In this document: in pieces, positions 1 through 8,988 of the stretch
Layout of the letters: each line of letters opens with the position of its first letter
How positions within the stretch are numbered: position 1 is the stretch's first letter
Source of the DNA: an uncultured Bacteroidota bacterium
GTDB lineage: Bacteria > Bacteroidota > Bacteroidia > 2-12-FULL-35-15
Direction of reading: 5' to 3'
DNA: 46,330 nt
Assembly: GCA_903847205.1 (NCBI GenBank)
Contig: CAINDA010000015.1
Coordinates: 1 to 46,330, forward strand
Program-made: the position numbers and the translations under genes
The notes under the pieces: model-generated
The model's database searches: none
The model's input: only the letters and a program-made list of their open reading frames with translations
Told to the model about the DNA's origin: nothing

Positions 1-19
1 ATATTTATGTAAATTTTTC

Positions 20-60
20 CTCCTCAGCCTTTCTCAAAGGGGGAGGCTGGGGCGGAATTT
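20..60. repeat. GC-rich intergenic hairpin repeat
   Basis: A CAGCCT arm (27-32) pairs with AGGCTG (47-52) in a purine/pyrimidine-asymmetric stretch. In style it resembles the larger hairpin repeats at 505-795 but is a different sequence. It looks like a REP-type extragenic palindrome. Confidence 0.45.
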
Positions 61-380
61 TTTGTTTCTCCCTCCCAAATACGCCCACTCGGTTCTATAA
101 TTTCCTTGTTTGCTGCGGAAACTTCTCTGTTCGCTGCGGAAACTTCCCTATTCGCTGCGGAATCTTCCCTGTTCGCTGCAGAATCTTCTCTGTTCGCTGC
201 GGAAACTTCCCTATTCGCTGCGGAATCTTCCCTGTTCGCTGCAGAATCTTCTCTGTTCGCTGCGGAATCTTCTCTGTTCGCTGCAGAATCTTCCCTGTTC
301 GCTGCGGAAACTTCCCTATTCGCTATGGAATCTTCTCTGTTCGCTGCGGAATCAGACACGTTCGCTGCAGAATCAGACAT
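24..380 (-). other. Possible heptapeptide-repeat ORF on the minus strand of the minisatellite
   Basis: This 118-codon frame reads the 21-bp array as AANREDS/AANREVS heptads, followed by a short unique tail. It is very hydrophilic and rich in Asn, Arg, Glu, Ser and Ala. The same heptad pattern continues in frame upstream of the first ATG without a convincing earlier start, so the ATG at 380 may not be a real start. The plus strand has an equally long frame (106-471). Open frames are expected by chance from a 21-bp period, so I list it as a possibility, not a gene. Confidence 0.2.
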
Positions 381-444
381 GTTCGCTGAGGAAATGGAAC
401 TGTTCGCTCCAGAAATGGAGATGTTAGCTGCGGAATCGGAATTG
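109..444. repeat. 21-bp tandem repeat (minisatellite), 16 units
   Basis: Sixteen consecutive 21-bp units begin TTCGCTGCGGAA or a close variant. Units 2-4 (130-192) and 5-7 (193-255) are identical 63-bp triplets, so part of the array was duplicated recently. The last five units are more diverged. Because 21 is a multiple of 3, several frames on both strands stay open and read as heptapeptide repeats: LFAAESS-like on plus, AANREDS-like on minus (24-380). I see no signal peptide, domain or clear promoter that would favour one frame, so translation is unproven. Confidence 0.9.
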
Positions 445-504
445 TTAATTTTAGATAAATCGTGGATATAAAAGGCGGATTACAATGATACCCTTTATAT
501 CTGA

Positions 505-544
505 ACCTCACCCCCGGCCCCTCTCCTTGAAAAAGGAGAGGGGG
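505..544 (-). repeat. REP-like hairpin, copy 1 (inverted orientation)
   Basis: Arms CCCCTCTCCTT (518-528) and AAGGAGAGGGG (533-543) form an 11-bp stem with a 4-nt loop, flanked by ACCTCACCCCCGG. Copies 2 and 3 carry the same unit in the opposite orientation. This is a repetitive extragenic palindrome of a type common in environmental bacterial genomes. Confidence 0.8.
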
Positions 545-651
545 AGCTGCCCTCAAAGTTCTTCAATATTCATTAGGTTAGGTTTCTCCTCTTCGTAAAA
601 AAAAGAAGGAATGTTCCCTATAAGTTCTTCAGTAATCATTAGGTAATGGCT

Positions 652-690
652 CCCCTCTCCTTTTTCAAGGAGAGGGGCCGGGGGTGAGGT
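652..690 (+). repeat. REP-like hairpin, copy 2
   Basis: The same 11-bp stem as copy 1 (arms 652-662 and 667-677) is followed by CCGGGGGTGAGGT. The flank to about 715 is repeated after copy 3, so the duplicated unit is longer than the hairpin. Confidence 0.8.
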
Positions 691-755
691 CTTTTCATCG
701 GAGGGTGATGTCTTTTTATGGGGGGCTAGGGCTTGCAGGAAACTGAGTCATAACT

Positions 756-795
756 CCCCTCTCCTTTTTTCAAGGAGAGGGGCCGGGGGTGAGGT
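756..795 (+). repeat. REP-like hairpin, copy 3
   Basis: Arms are at 756-766 and 772-782, again followed by CCGGGGGTGAGGT. It lies about 105 bp from copy 2 and shares roughly 50 bp with it, including the downstream CTTTTCATCGGAGG. The array ends close to the 3' end of the PKD gene (stop at 853) and might help end its transcript, but no U-tract is obvious. Confidence 0.8.
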
Positions 796-852
796 CTTTT
801 CATCGGAGGTTGAGGTCTTTTCAGCGAAGGCTAAGTTCTTTACAAAAACCCC

Positions 853-3800
853 CTATTTCACCAGCGTAACCCTGCCCGTATATTTATGGCTGTTCATAAA
901 AATATCTTTTGTATCAACTTTATAAACATAAACATCCTGTTTTATAACATCGCCTACACCTTCAAAACGGCCGTTCCAGCCTTCGTCAATATCGCGGGTC
1001 CTGAAAACTTCCGATCCCCAGCGGTCGTAAATAACCATGTTAAATTCAATCACACCAAAAAAACGGGGCCTGAAAGTTTCATTTAAATTATTGCCGTCGG
1101 GCGTAAAAGCATTGGGGAAATAAGCAGTGGTAATAGGGTCAATTTTAATTTCATGTTTCACCGTATCGCGGCAGCCAAACTGGTTGTTAACAATCAGCAC
1201 AACTGTATAAGTGCCGGTATCCTGATAAGTATGGTTTGGGTTCGGATTAATACTGGTAGTTAAATCGCCGAAATCATAATCCCAGAAAGTGGCGCCCACA
1301 GTATTATCGTTAAACTGAATGTCGGGAGTTAACATATCAGTATGATAAGGCGAAGGGGTAAAAGCAGCCGAAGGCGTAGGATGCACCACCACCGCATAAT
1401 GTAAAGTATCAGTCAGTTTACATCCGTACGAACTGGTAACCGTTAACGACGGATAATAACTTCCGGGAGTAACATAAGTATGGGTAGGTGCAAAAAAATC
1501 AGTATAGTTGCCGTCGCCGAAATCCCAAAACCAGTTTACAATATTACCGCCGCTTACCGTGGAGCTGTCGCGGAAGGTGGTAGTAAATTTATTACATCCG
1601 GCAAGCGGGAACGGCGCAAAATGAAATTCGTTTAAAGGATATGTTTCTACAAGTTTGGTAAGCGTATCCACACAGCCTAAACTTGTGAGGATGGCAAGCT
1701 TTACTGTAAAAGTATCTTTTAAAGTCAACAAAACATGACTGGCATTAAAAGTTGTATCGGTGGTTCCATCCCCGAAACTCCACCAGGTATTTGAAATGGT
1801 TCCGGATGATAAGGTAGAGTTATTTGTAAACACGGTTGTATCGCCCCAGCATACCTTGCTGCTTGTAAATAATGCCGCCGGTTTCGGATAAACGGTTATG
1901 GTATTTGTTACCGTATCGCCGCAGCCCATACCCGACGAAATTATTAATGTTACACTATAATTATTTGCCGAAGCATATAAATGTGTCGGATTTTGAAGTA
2001 TGCTGGTACCGCCGTCGCCGAAATTCCAGTGCCACGTTACCGGAGGCCCTATAGAGCTGTCGTTAAAAATACTTGGCTGCAGTTCGCAGGTATTGGCTGC
2101 CGTAAAATGAGCTCCCGGGTAAGGGTTTACTACAATAGTATCAAGCGCAGTATTGGCGCAGCCCCCGTCCGACATAACCGTATGAGTGATATAATAAGTA
2201 CCCGCAGTAACATAAGTATGCGATGTATTTAGTGTTGTTACCGGCAGCGAGCCGTCGCCGTAATCCCAGGTATCCGAAAGCAGGTTGCCCAAAGCAATAG
2301 TAGTATTATCATGCATTGCAACCAATGTATTTAAGCAGGTGTTATTAATAGCAATAATACCCGCATGTACATCACTCCGCACCTGTATTATCCTGAATAC
2401 AATATCGTTGCAGCCGCCAAAACTGGTAACCTTTAAAGAAGCTATATACACACCGCCGGCTGCATATAAATGCGAAGCTGTATGGCTTGTGCTGTCAATG
2501 CTGCCGTCGCCGAAATCCCAAAGCCATGCAATAGGATTCCCGGTTGAAAAATCAGTAAACGAGGTCGGCGTGCCTACGCAGATGGTATCGGCATGAAAAT
2601 GTGCTGCAGGTACAATATCTACAGTAACCGGTATTGTAACCGAACTGTCGCATCCGTTTACATTGGTAACCTTTAACAACACGTTATAAACTCCTGCTCC
2701 ATTCAAAAAAATATGATTCGGGTTTTTGACAGAAGCTGTATTGCCGTCATCGAAATTATAGACCCATGCATTAATAGGCACCGCATCAGTTGATAAATCA
2801 GTAAAAGCTGCCATAGTTCCTGCGCAGCCCGGAATTACAGAAAACATCGGTTTCGGAATGGTATGAACAACCTCCTGTTTCACAATAGTATCGGCACAGC
2901 CCGAAGTATTGGTAACAATCAAACTTACCGTATAATTGCCGCTGCCCAGAAAAGCATGAACCGGATCTCTTAAAGCCGAAGTAAAACCATCGCCGAAATC
3001 CCATAACCAGTTCGATATTCCTGTTCCTGTTGAATTATCGGTAAATACCGCGCTGTCTCTCGCACATAAATTAGTTATTGTATTAGCAGCAACCGGATTC
3101 GGCAGCACAGTTATAAACTGCGAAACGGAATTGCTGCAGCCGAAAACAGTTTTCACTTCAAGCTGCACACTGTAATTTCCCGGGTTTGCATAAATATGCT
3201 GCGGCGATTGAAGCGTATCAATTGCTGTTACGTCACCAAAATTCCAATACCATTTTGCGGCAGCGGTTGAATGGTCGGTAAAAATAGTAGGATAGGTATG
3301 GCAGGCTGCCGAGGTTGTAAATGCTGCAACAGGATTAGGATTTACAATAATTGAATGAATAACAGTATCGGTACATCCCAATGAATTTGATACTATTAAG
3401 GTAACAGCATAAGTGCCTCTAATAGCATATAAATGAACAGGAGAATTGCTGATACTTGCCGCGCTGCCATCGCCGAAATCCCATATCCACGATACTGCTG
3501 CAGTAGAGTGGTCAGTAAAAGTAGTTGAAGTACCGGCGCATACCGTATCAAAAGCAAATACTGCCACAGGCAGGGTATTTACCACAGCAGTTTTTACAAT
3601 TGAATCGGCACAGCCGAACACGTTTTTTGTAATAAGTGTTACTGTATAACTTACAGATGCAGCATAACCATGTGTGGGATTTTGCAGCGTGTCATGTGCC
3701 GTACCGTCGCCAAAGTTCCAGTTCCATTTTACAGGAGAGCCGGCAGTGTTATCAGTAAAAACCGACGAATAATATAAGCAGGGGGTGCTGCTTGTAAAAT

Positions 3801-6800
3801 TGGGAATGGTTCTCGGAAATACAGTCACACTTTTAGTGATGCTTTTAGTACAGCCGGTTGATAAATACCCCGCCGTAAAAGTAACATTATAAGTTCCGGC
3901 CGCAGCATAAGCATATTTCGGTGTAGGATTATTTGTATTATCAGAATAGCCGTTGCCGAAACTCCAGCTGAAGGTATCCGGCGCTCCTGTTGATGTATTG
4001 TTAAACGAGATGGTATCCTTGGTACATTCAGGAGTAAATGAAAAATCGGTTCCTGCTAATGGGTTAACAGTAATCAAATTAGTAACAGTATCAGCACAGC
4101 CGCTGCCGCCCGAAGCAATCATCATTACATGATAAACACCTGCCGCAGCATATTTATGTTTCGGATTGTGAAGGCTGCTCAAGGCCGATCCGTCATTAAA
4201 ATCCCAGGTCCAGCCTATAACGTTCCCAATGGTTTGATCAGTAAATACGGTTGAATCTCCCAAGCAGGGAGTTGTAGCTGAAAATGCAGCCGTTGGTATG
4301 GTGTTTATCAAAACAGTATGTGAAGCAGAATTTGAACAGCCCGCTAAGTTTTTCACTGTGAGTATTACAGTATAACTTCCCGGATTTGCATAAGTGTGTA
4401 ATGGCGAATGAAGAGTATCTAAAGCTGAACCATCGGCATAGTTCCAGCTCCATTTTGCTGCAGATACTGAGCTGTCGTTAAATACTGTCGGATAAGTATG
4501 GCAGGCAGTTGCTGCCGAAAATGCTGCAACAGGATTCGGTTTCACAAAAACAGCATGTGTGATAGAATCAAGACAGCCCAAAGAGTTTGTTACAACCAAT
4601 TTAACATTATAGCTTCCGTTTCCGGGAAAAAGATGTGACGGCGATCGGATTGTACTTACAGGACTGCCGTCATTAAAATTCCAGCTCCATGTGGATGCTG
4701 AAACAGATTGATCGGTAAAGGATATTGCTGTATTGTCGCACACGGTATCAAATACAAATACGGCTGTTGGCAGCGGATTTACAACAGTAGTTTTTGTAAT
4801 TGAATCGCGGCAGCCAAAGGTATTGGCAGCTATAAGTTTTACTGTATATATGCCCGCACCTGCATAGCTGTACACCGGACTTTGACTAGTATTAACAGCG
4901 CTGCCGTCGCCGAAATTCCATTTCCACTGCGTCGGTGTATTTAAAGTATTATCAGTAAAAACTGTTGCCGCATTCAGGCAGGGTGTTGTGCTGCTGAAAT
5001 TTGGCACAGTGCGCGGATGAACAATAACTGGTATTGTTATACTATTGGTGCAGCCCGTTGCCGAATAACCCGCAGTAAGTATCACATTATATGTTCCGGC
5101 AATGGTATAAACAAATTTTGGTGCCGGGTTATTGGTATTATCCGTAAAGCCGTTCCCGAAATTCCATGAATAAGTATTAGGTAAATAAAGCGATGTGCTG
5201 CTGAAAAACATAGTATCGTTTTTACAAACGGCTGCTGATGTAAAATTGGCCGAAGGTATCAGGTTTACCTTAACCGGATTTGTAACGGTATCAGAACAGC
5301 CGCTTGCCGAAAATGCAACAAGGGTTACACTGTATGTTCCCGAATCGGCATAAACATGCGATGGGTTCTGCAGCGCGCTCGTTCCTAAATCACCAAAATT
5401 CCACATCCAGCTTATTGGCGATACAGTTGTTTGGTTGTTGAATAAGGTGCTGTGCATCATGCATTCTGTAGGAGCACTGAAAGCTGCAATAGGTACCGAT
5501 TTTACAATTACCGGATGGGTAACGGATTTTGAACAGCCTAATAAATTTACATCTGTAAGAGTCACATTATAAGTACCGCTTGCAGCGTAAGTATGCTGCG
5601 GGCTCAAAGCAGTATCATGAGGGGAGCTGTCGCCGAAATCCCAGCTCCGGCTTACAATGTTTCCGGTTGATGAATTCGTGAATTTTGTTGCAACGCCGAA
5701 ACATGCGCTGGTATTTGAAAATGCAGCCACCGGCAGACTGTCAATCACAATTAATTGCTGTGTTGAATCCTTGCACGAAAATGACGTAGTTGCAATCAAT
5801 CTCGCAATATAATTATTAGGCGATCCGTAAATATGCGTCGGATTGGTAAGAGTACTTGTTGTGCCGTCGCCAAAACGCCAAAGATAGGTTGCAACCCCAT
5901 TCGGGCTCGAACCATTTAAAAACTGAAGGCTGGTATTGGCGCATACAGTATCATTTGGATTAGGAGTAAATAAAGCAACAGGATTAGGATGCACAGTTAC
6001 TGCATGGGTAATACTGTCTCTGCATCCATTAAGCGCAGTAATCACCAGTTTTATATTAAAAACATTGTCGCTCGTGGTAGTGGTATATATCTGCGAAGGC
6101 GGGTTTTGTAAAACCGAGGTTATTCCGTTGCCTAAGGTCCAGAAGTAAGTATCGCCTGCTGTAACAGGGCTGGTATTATTAAAAATTCTGCTTACAGGCG
6201 TACATCCCGAAAACGAAGCTGGCGTGGCGGTAAAAGAAGGCACCGGCTTAGGGTCAATATTGATATAAGTACTGTCGTTTGTTGAACAGCCCAGCACTGT
6301 TGCCGTAATCCACACCAGCTTAACACCAGAGGAGGTAAAAGTTTTTGTAGGCGGTATATATTGATTTGATGTGGCAGGCACCGCCCCGTTAAAATGCCAT
6401 AGATAAGTTCCGCCGGGGGTAGAATTATTGGTAAAATTCACCATCAGGCCAACGCAGCCGGCATTTACATCAGGCACTATATCAGCCGTCGGAAATGGAT
6501 TAACAGTTACTGTTACTGCTTTTCTTGGTCCTACGCATCCATTTATGGTTGTCTGAACATAATATATTGTTGTGGCTGCTACGGAGGGTATAATATATAC
6601 AGCGCCCGTACTTAAAAGCGTTCCGGCTGTGGGTGCATCATACCACTCGTATGTTCCGCCCGGTGCCGTTGCTGTAAGTGTTGCTGTATTGCCTGTACAC
6701 ACGCTTACTGAAGCCGCTGTCGGCAGTGCCGGTGTCGGTTTTACTGTTACTGTATCTTTTGTGCGCGGGCCGGGACAGTGGTTTACTATTGCTAATACAT

Positions 6801-8619
6801 AATACTTTTTTGTGATGCTGAGTACCGGCGTTGTGTAGGATGGCCCGGTGAATAAAACAGTTCCGGCAGTTACAGTATCATACCATTGAAAACTTGCTCC
6901 TAAAGGGGCGGTGGCATTCAGTGTTGCAGAAAACCCCTGACATATAATAGCACTCAGTGATGTCGGCGCCGCCGGCAGCGGAATCACAGTTACGTAAACT
7001 GGAACTCTTGAACTCACACAGCCTTGATATTCGGTTTGAATCCAATAGGTAGTATTGGCAGTCAGGCTTGGAGTATAATAACTTGCCCCCTGATTCAGCA
7101 TTGTTCCGCCGGTTGAAACGCCGTACCACTGAATATTCCCGCCGGCACTGTTTAAGGAAGCAAACAAAGTTGCTCTGTTCCCGGAACAAATGGTATCATT
7201 TAATCCTGTTGGAGGATTCGGGGTTGGAAATACTGTTAATTCCGACGTATCTGCTGATGAGCCGCAAAATCCGTTAACAGTTATTCTGGTGGAGTAGGAG
7301 CCGGGATTAGCAAATGATTCAGGTAAAGGGGTCAGCAATGTGGATGTATGCCCATTTCCGAAATTCCATAAATAACTTAGTGAATCACCGCAGGCTGTTT
7401 GTGTATAAGAAAATTGAAAATTTTGACCCGCACAGATAGTTGCATTGCTTGGAGAAATTATTGTATTTACAGCCGGATGTACTTTTATTGAAACTGTGGT
7501 ATCATGAACTCCGCCCCCGCATTGATTTGAAACCAGCAAACGCACAATATGTGTTGCCAGTGTATTGCACGATGGAGCCGTTAAAACCGGGAACATGGTA
7601 GCAGAAGTTGATGTGCTTACCCCATCAACAAACCATTGGTATGTTAAGTTGCCTCCTGTTGAACTATTGGTGGTGCCTAATGTTAAAGGAGTGCAGCCAT
7701 CGACAGAACTAACGCTCATAATTGCTTTTGGTATCGTGTCAATTTCAATTGACCGGTACATGGTGTCTAATCCGCATCCGTTTCCAGCCACCATCATAAT
7801 TGTATAAGTGCCTGTGTGATATATTTGCGGGGCAGGCACCTTCACCCCGGTTGATGTATTGCCGTTTCCAAAATTCCAATGAAAATTTGTTGCCGGGGCC
7901 TCGCCGGTTGTCGTATTTCCAAAAGTGACTGTTTGTGTTGCACAGCCGGGACTTGGAGTGGCTGTAAAATTCTGAATCGGTTTAACCAGAACAGTTATCG
8001 GATTGCTTGCTGTATTGGTGCATGTTCCCCCGTTATTTATGGTCAGCGAAACACTCGCTGCCCCGGTTGAATAAGTATGAGTTGGACTAATAGATGTTGA
8101 TGTGGTGCCGTCGCCGAAATTCCATAAATAACTTGTAAAAGCTCCTGTTCCGGTTGAAGTATTTGTAAAAGTAATAGGTGTTCCAATACATTGGCTGGTA
8201 TTAGGGCTGAAAGTAAAACTTGCTGCAGGAACCGGCCTGATATAAACATTAACTATTGCTGTGTCTTTGCAGGAAGCTGCACCTGTAGCAATCATCATAA
8301 AAGTATAGGTGCCTACGGCAGAAATTATACCACTGTTTGGAGGAGCTCCTGCAAAGGTTGTTGTTCCGCCAAACTGCACATTGTTCATGTACCATTTATA
8401 GGTTGCGGCTGCTGCTCCTGTCCCCGTGCTTGTTTGAGTAAAGGATATAATATATGAACCCGAACCGCAGATTACTGATTGAGATGCAGTAAATGATGTA
8501 TTGATAGTTGCGCAGTCGGCAAATGTTTTTACAGTAAATAATAAAAAAAGAACAGACACAAAAACAGAGTGAATTGTTTTTGTTTTAAAATTGCCGGCTT
8601 TTTTTGTAGAAATCCTCAT
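853..8619 (-). CDS. Giant PKD-repeat surface protein with T9SS type B sorting domain
   Basis: A 2588-residue secreted protein. An N-terminal signal peptide (hydrophobic stretch to about residue 34, ending FADC) is followed by about 25 PKD-like domains recognisable by WxWxFGDG cores. Around residues 470-720 there are three Ig-like domains of the kind that accompany gliding-motility proteins (ICxGxxATL and YxTPxL motifs). The last ~90 residues (FPNAFTPDGNN, YDRWGSEVF, WNGRFEG) are the gliding-motility-associated CTD that directs export by T9SS and surface attachment. It is likely an adhesin or matrix protein; the ligand is unknown. Five consecutive PKD domains are duplicated as a 400-residue block (see findings). 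It is probably monocistronic: REP elements lie downstream and a -7 box (8668-8675) upstream. Confidence 0.93.
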   Translation of the reverse strand: MRISTKKAGNFKTKTIHSVFVSVLFLLFTVKTFADCATINTSFTASQSVICGSGSYIISFTQTSTGTGAAAATYKWYMNNVQFGGTTTFAGAPPNSGIISAVGTYTFMMIATGAASCKDTAIVNVYIRPVPAASFTFSPNTSQCIGTPITFTNTSTGTGAFTSYLWNFGDGTTSTSISPTHTYSTGAASVSLTINNGGTCTNTASNPITVLVKPIQNFTATPSPGCATQTVTFGNTTTGEAPATNFHWNFGNGNTSTGVKVPAPQIYHTGTYTIMMVAGNGCGLDTMYRSIEIDTIPKAIMSVSSVDGCTPLTLGTTNSSTGGNLTYQWFVDGVSTSTSATMFPVLTAPSCNTLATHIVRLLVSNQCGGGVHDTTVSIKVHPAVNTIISPSNATICAGQNFQFSYTQTACGDSLSYLWNFGNGHTSTLLTPLPESFANPGSYSTRITVNGFCGSSADTSELTVFPTPNPPTGLNDTICSGNRATLFASLNSAGGNIQWYGVSTGGTMLNQGASYYTPSLTANTTYWIQTEYQGCVSSRVPVYVTVIPLPAAPTSLSAIICQGFSATLNATAPLGASFQWYDTVTAGTVLFTGPSYTTPVLSITKKYYVLAIVNHCPGPRTKDTVTVKPTPALPTAASVSVCTGNTATLTATAPGGTYEWYDAPTAGTLLSTGAVYIIPSVAATTIYYVQTTINGCVGPRKAVTVTVNPFPTADIVPDVNAGCVGLMVNFTNNSTPGGTYLWHFNGAVPATSNQYIPPTKTFTSSGVKLVWITATVLGCSTNDSTYINIDPKPVPSFTATPASFSGCTPVSRIFNNTSPVTAGDTYFWTLGNGITSVLQNPPSQIYTTTTSDNVFNIKLVITALNGCRDSITHAVTVHPNPVALFTPNPNDTVCANTSLQFLNGSSPNGVATYLWRFGDGTTSTLTNPTHIYGSPNNYIARLIATTSFSCKDSTQQLIVIDSLPVAAFSNTSACFGVATKFTNSSTGNIVSRSWDFGDSSPHDTALSPQHTYAASGTYNVTLTDVNLLGCSKSVTHPVIVKSVPIAAFSAPTECMMHSTLFNNQTTVSPISWMWNFGDLGTSALQNPSHVYADSGTYSVTLVAFSASGCSDTVTNPVKVNLIPSANFTSAAVCKNDTMFFSSTSLYLPNTYSWNFGNGFTDNTNNPAPKFVYTIAGTYNVILTAGYSATGCTNSITIPVIVHPRTVPNFSSTTPCLNAATVFTDNTLNTPTQWKWNFGDGSAVNTSQSPVYSYAGAGIYTVKLIAANTFGCRDSITKTTVVNPLPTAVFVFDTVCDNTAISFTDQSVSASTWSWNFNDGSPVSTIRSPSHLFPGNGSYNVKLVVTNSLGCLDSITHAVFVKPNPVAAFSAATACHTYPTVFNDSSVSAAKWSWNYADGSALDTLHSPLHTYANPGSYTVILTVKNLAGCSNSASHTVLINTIPTAAFSATTPCLGDSTVFTDQTIGNVIGWTWDFNDGSALSSLHNPKHKYAAAGVYHVMMIASGGSGCADTVTNLITVNPLAGTDFSFTPECTKDTISFNNTSTGAPDTFSWSFGNGYSDNTNNPTPKYAYAAAGTYNVTFTAGYLSTGCTKSITKSVTVFPRTIPNFTSSTPCLYYSSVFTDNTAGSPVKWNWNFGDGTAHDTLQNPTHGYAASVSYTVTLITKNVFGCADSIVKTAVVNTLPVAVFAFDTVCAGTSTTFTDHSTAAVSWIWDFGDGSAASISNSPVHLYAIRGTYAVTLIVSNSLGCTDTVIHSIIVNPNPVAAFTTSAACHTYPTIFTDHSTAAAKWYWNFGDVTAIDTLQSPQHIYANPGNYSVQLEVKTVFGCSNSVSQFITVLPNPVAANTITNLCARDSAVFTDNSTGTGISNWLWDFGDGFTSALRDPVHAFLGSGNYTVSLIVTNTSGCADTIVKQEVVHTIPKPMFSVIPGCAGTMAAFTDLSTDAVPINAWVYNFDDGNTASVKNPNHIFLNGAGVYNVLLKVTNVNGCDSSVTIPVTVDIVPAAHFHADTICVGTPTSFTDFSTGNPIAWLWDFGDGSIDSTSHTASHLYAAGGVYIASLKVTSFGGCNDIVFRIIQVRSDVHAGIIAINNTCLNTLVAMHDNTTIALGNLLSDTWDYGDGSLPVTTLNTSHTYVTAGTYYITHTVMSDGGCANTALDTIVVNPYPGAHFTAANTCELQPSIFNDSSIGPPVTWHWNFGDGGTSILQNPTHLYASANNYSVTLIISSGMGCGDTVTNTITVYPKPAALFTSSKVCWGDTTVFTNNSTLSSGTISNTWWSFGDGTTDTTFNASHVLLTLKDTFTVKLAILTSLGCVDTLTKLVETYPLNEFHFAPFPLAGCNKFTTTFRDSSTVSGGNIVNWFWDFGDGNYTDFFAPTHTYVTPGSYYPSLTVTSSYGCKLTDTLHYAVVVHPTPSAAFTPSPYHTDMLTPDIQFNDNTVGATFWDYDFGDLTTSINPNPNHTYQDTGTYTVVLIVNNQFGCRDTVKHEIKIDPITTAYFPNAFTPDGNNLNETFRPRFFGVIEFNMVIYDRWGSEVFRTRDIDEGWNGRFEGVGDVIKQDVYVYKVDTKDIFMNSHKYTGRVTLVK

Positions 8620-8988
8620 TACTCAACTGATGCTTTAAAACCCTTTTAAGTTGCATTGTTATTCAGCCAAATATAATATTTTAATTAATTAAAATAAGAT
8701 TTTTTCTGTGCTTTGGTTTGTTTAAGGATAAAAATTTTCCTTTGCTCAATCTTTTCAACCCCTTTATTTCATCCTTAATTTTAATTACATCGGCTGATTC
8801 CTCAGGATAATTTATCAGTGCAGCCAGAAGCAAATATGCATTTTAATGTCTTGAAAAATTAAAAATAATTGGAGCTGATTTGATTTCATCGATGGCTGAA
8901 CGTGTTGAATTTATTCAAGAAGAGGGGCCGTCTTTTCGAAATACATAAAGCATTTTTGTATTGTCAGATAAATGAATTTTCTCTTAAT
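8620..8988. other. Intergenic region between the PKD gene and dnaE2
   Basis: The PKD-gene promoter box lies at its left end. AGAGGGGCCG at 8922-8931 matches part of the REP-like hairpin unit and may be a remnant. I see no gene or RNA. Confidence 0.5.
8668..8675 (-). promoter_or_regulatory. Bacteroidota -7 promoter box for the PKD gene
   Basis: The minus strand reads TATATTTG, a full match to TAnnTTTG, about 50 nt upstream of the PKD start codon at 8619. No clear -33 TTTG is seen. Confidence 0.5.

Noticed and set aside
106-471. Plus-strand LFAAESS-repeat frame as a protein-coding gene
   Set aside because: A 21-bp tandem array keeps several frames open automatically, and there is no signal peptide, domain or supported start to prefer this one.
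853-8619. Many open frames of 60-100 codons on both strands within the PKD gene
   Set aside because: They are shadows of a repetitive gene with biased codon use; the 2588-residue frame explains the region.
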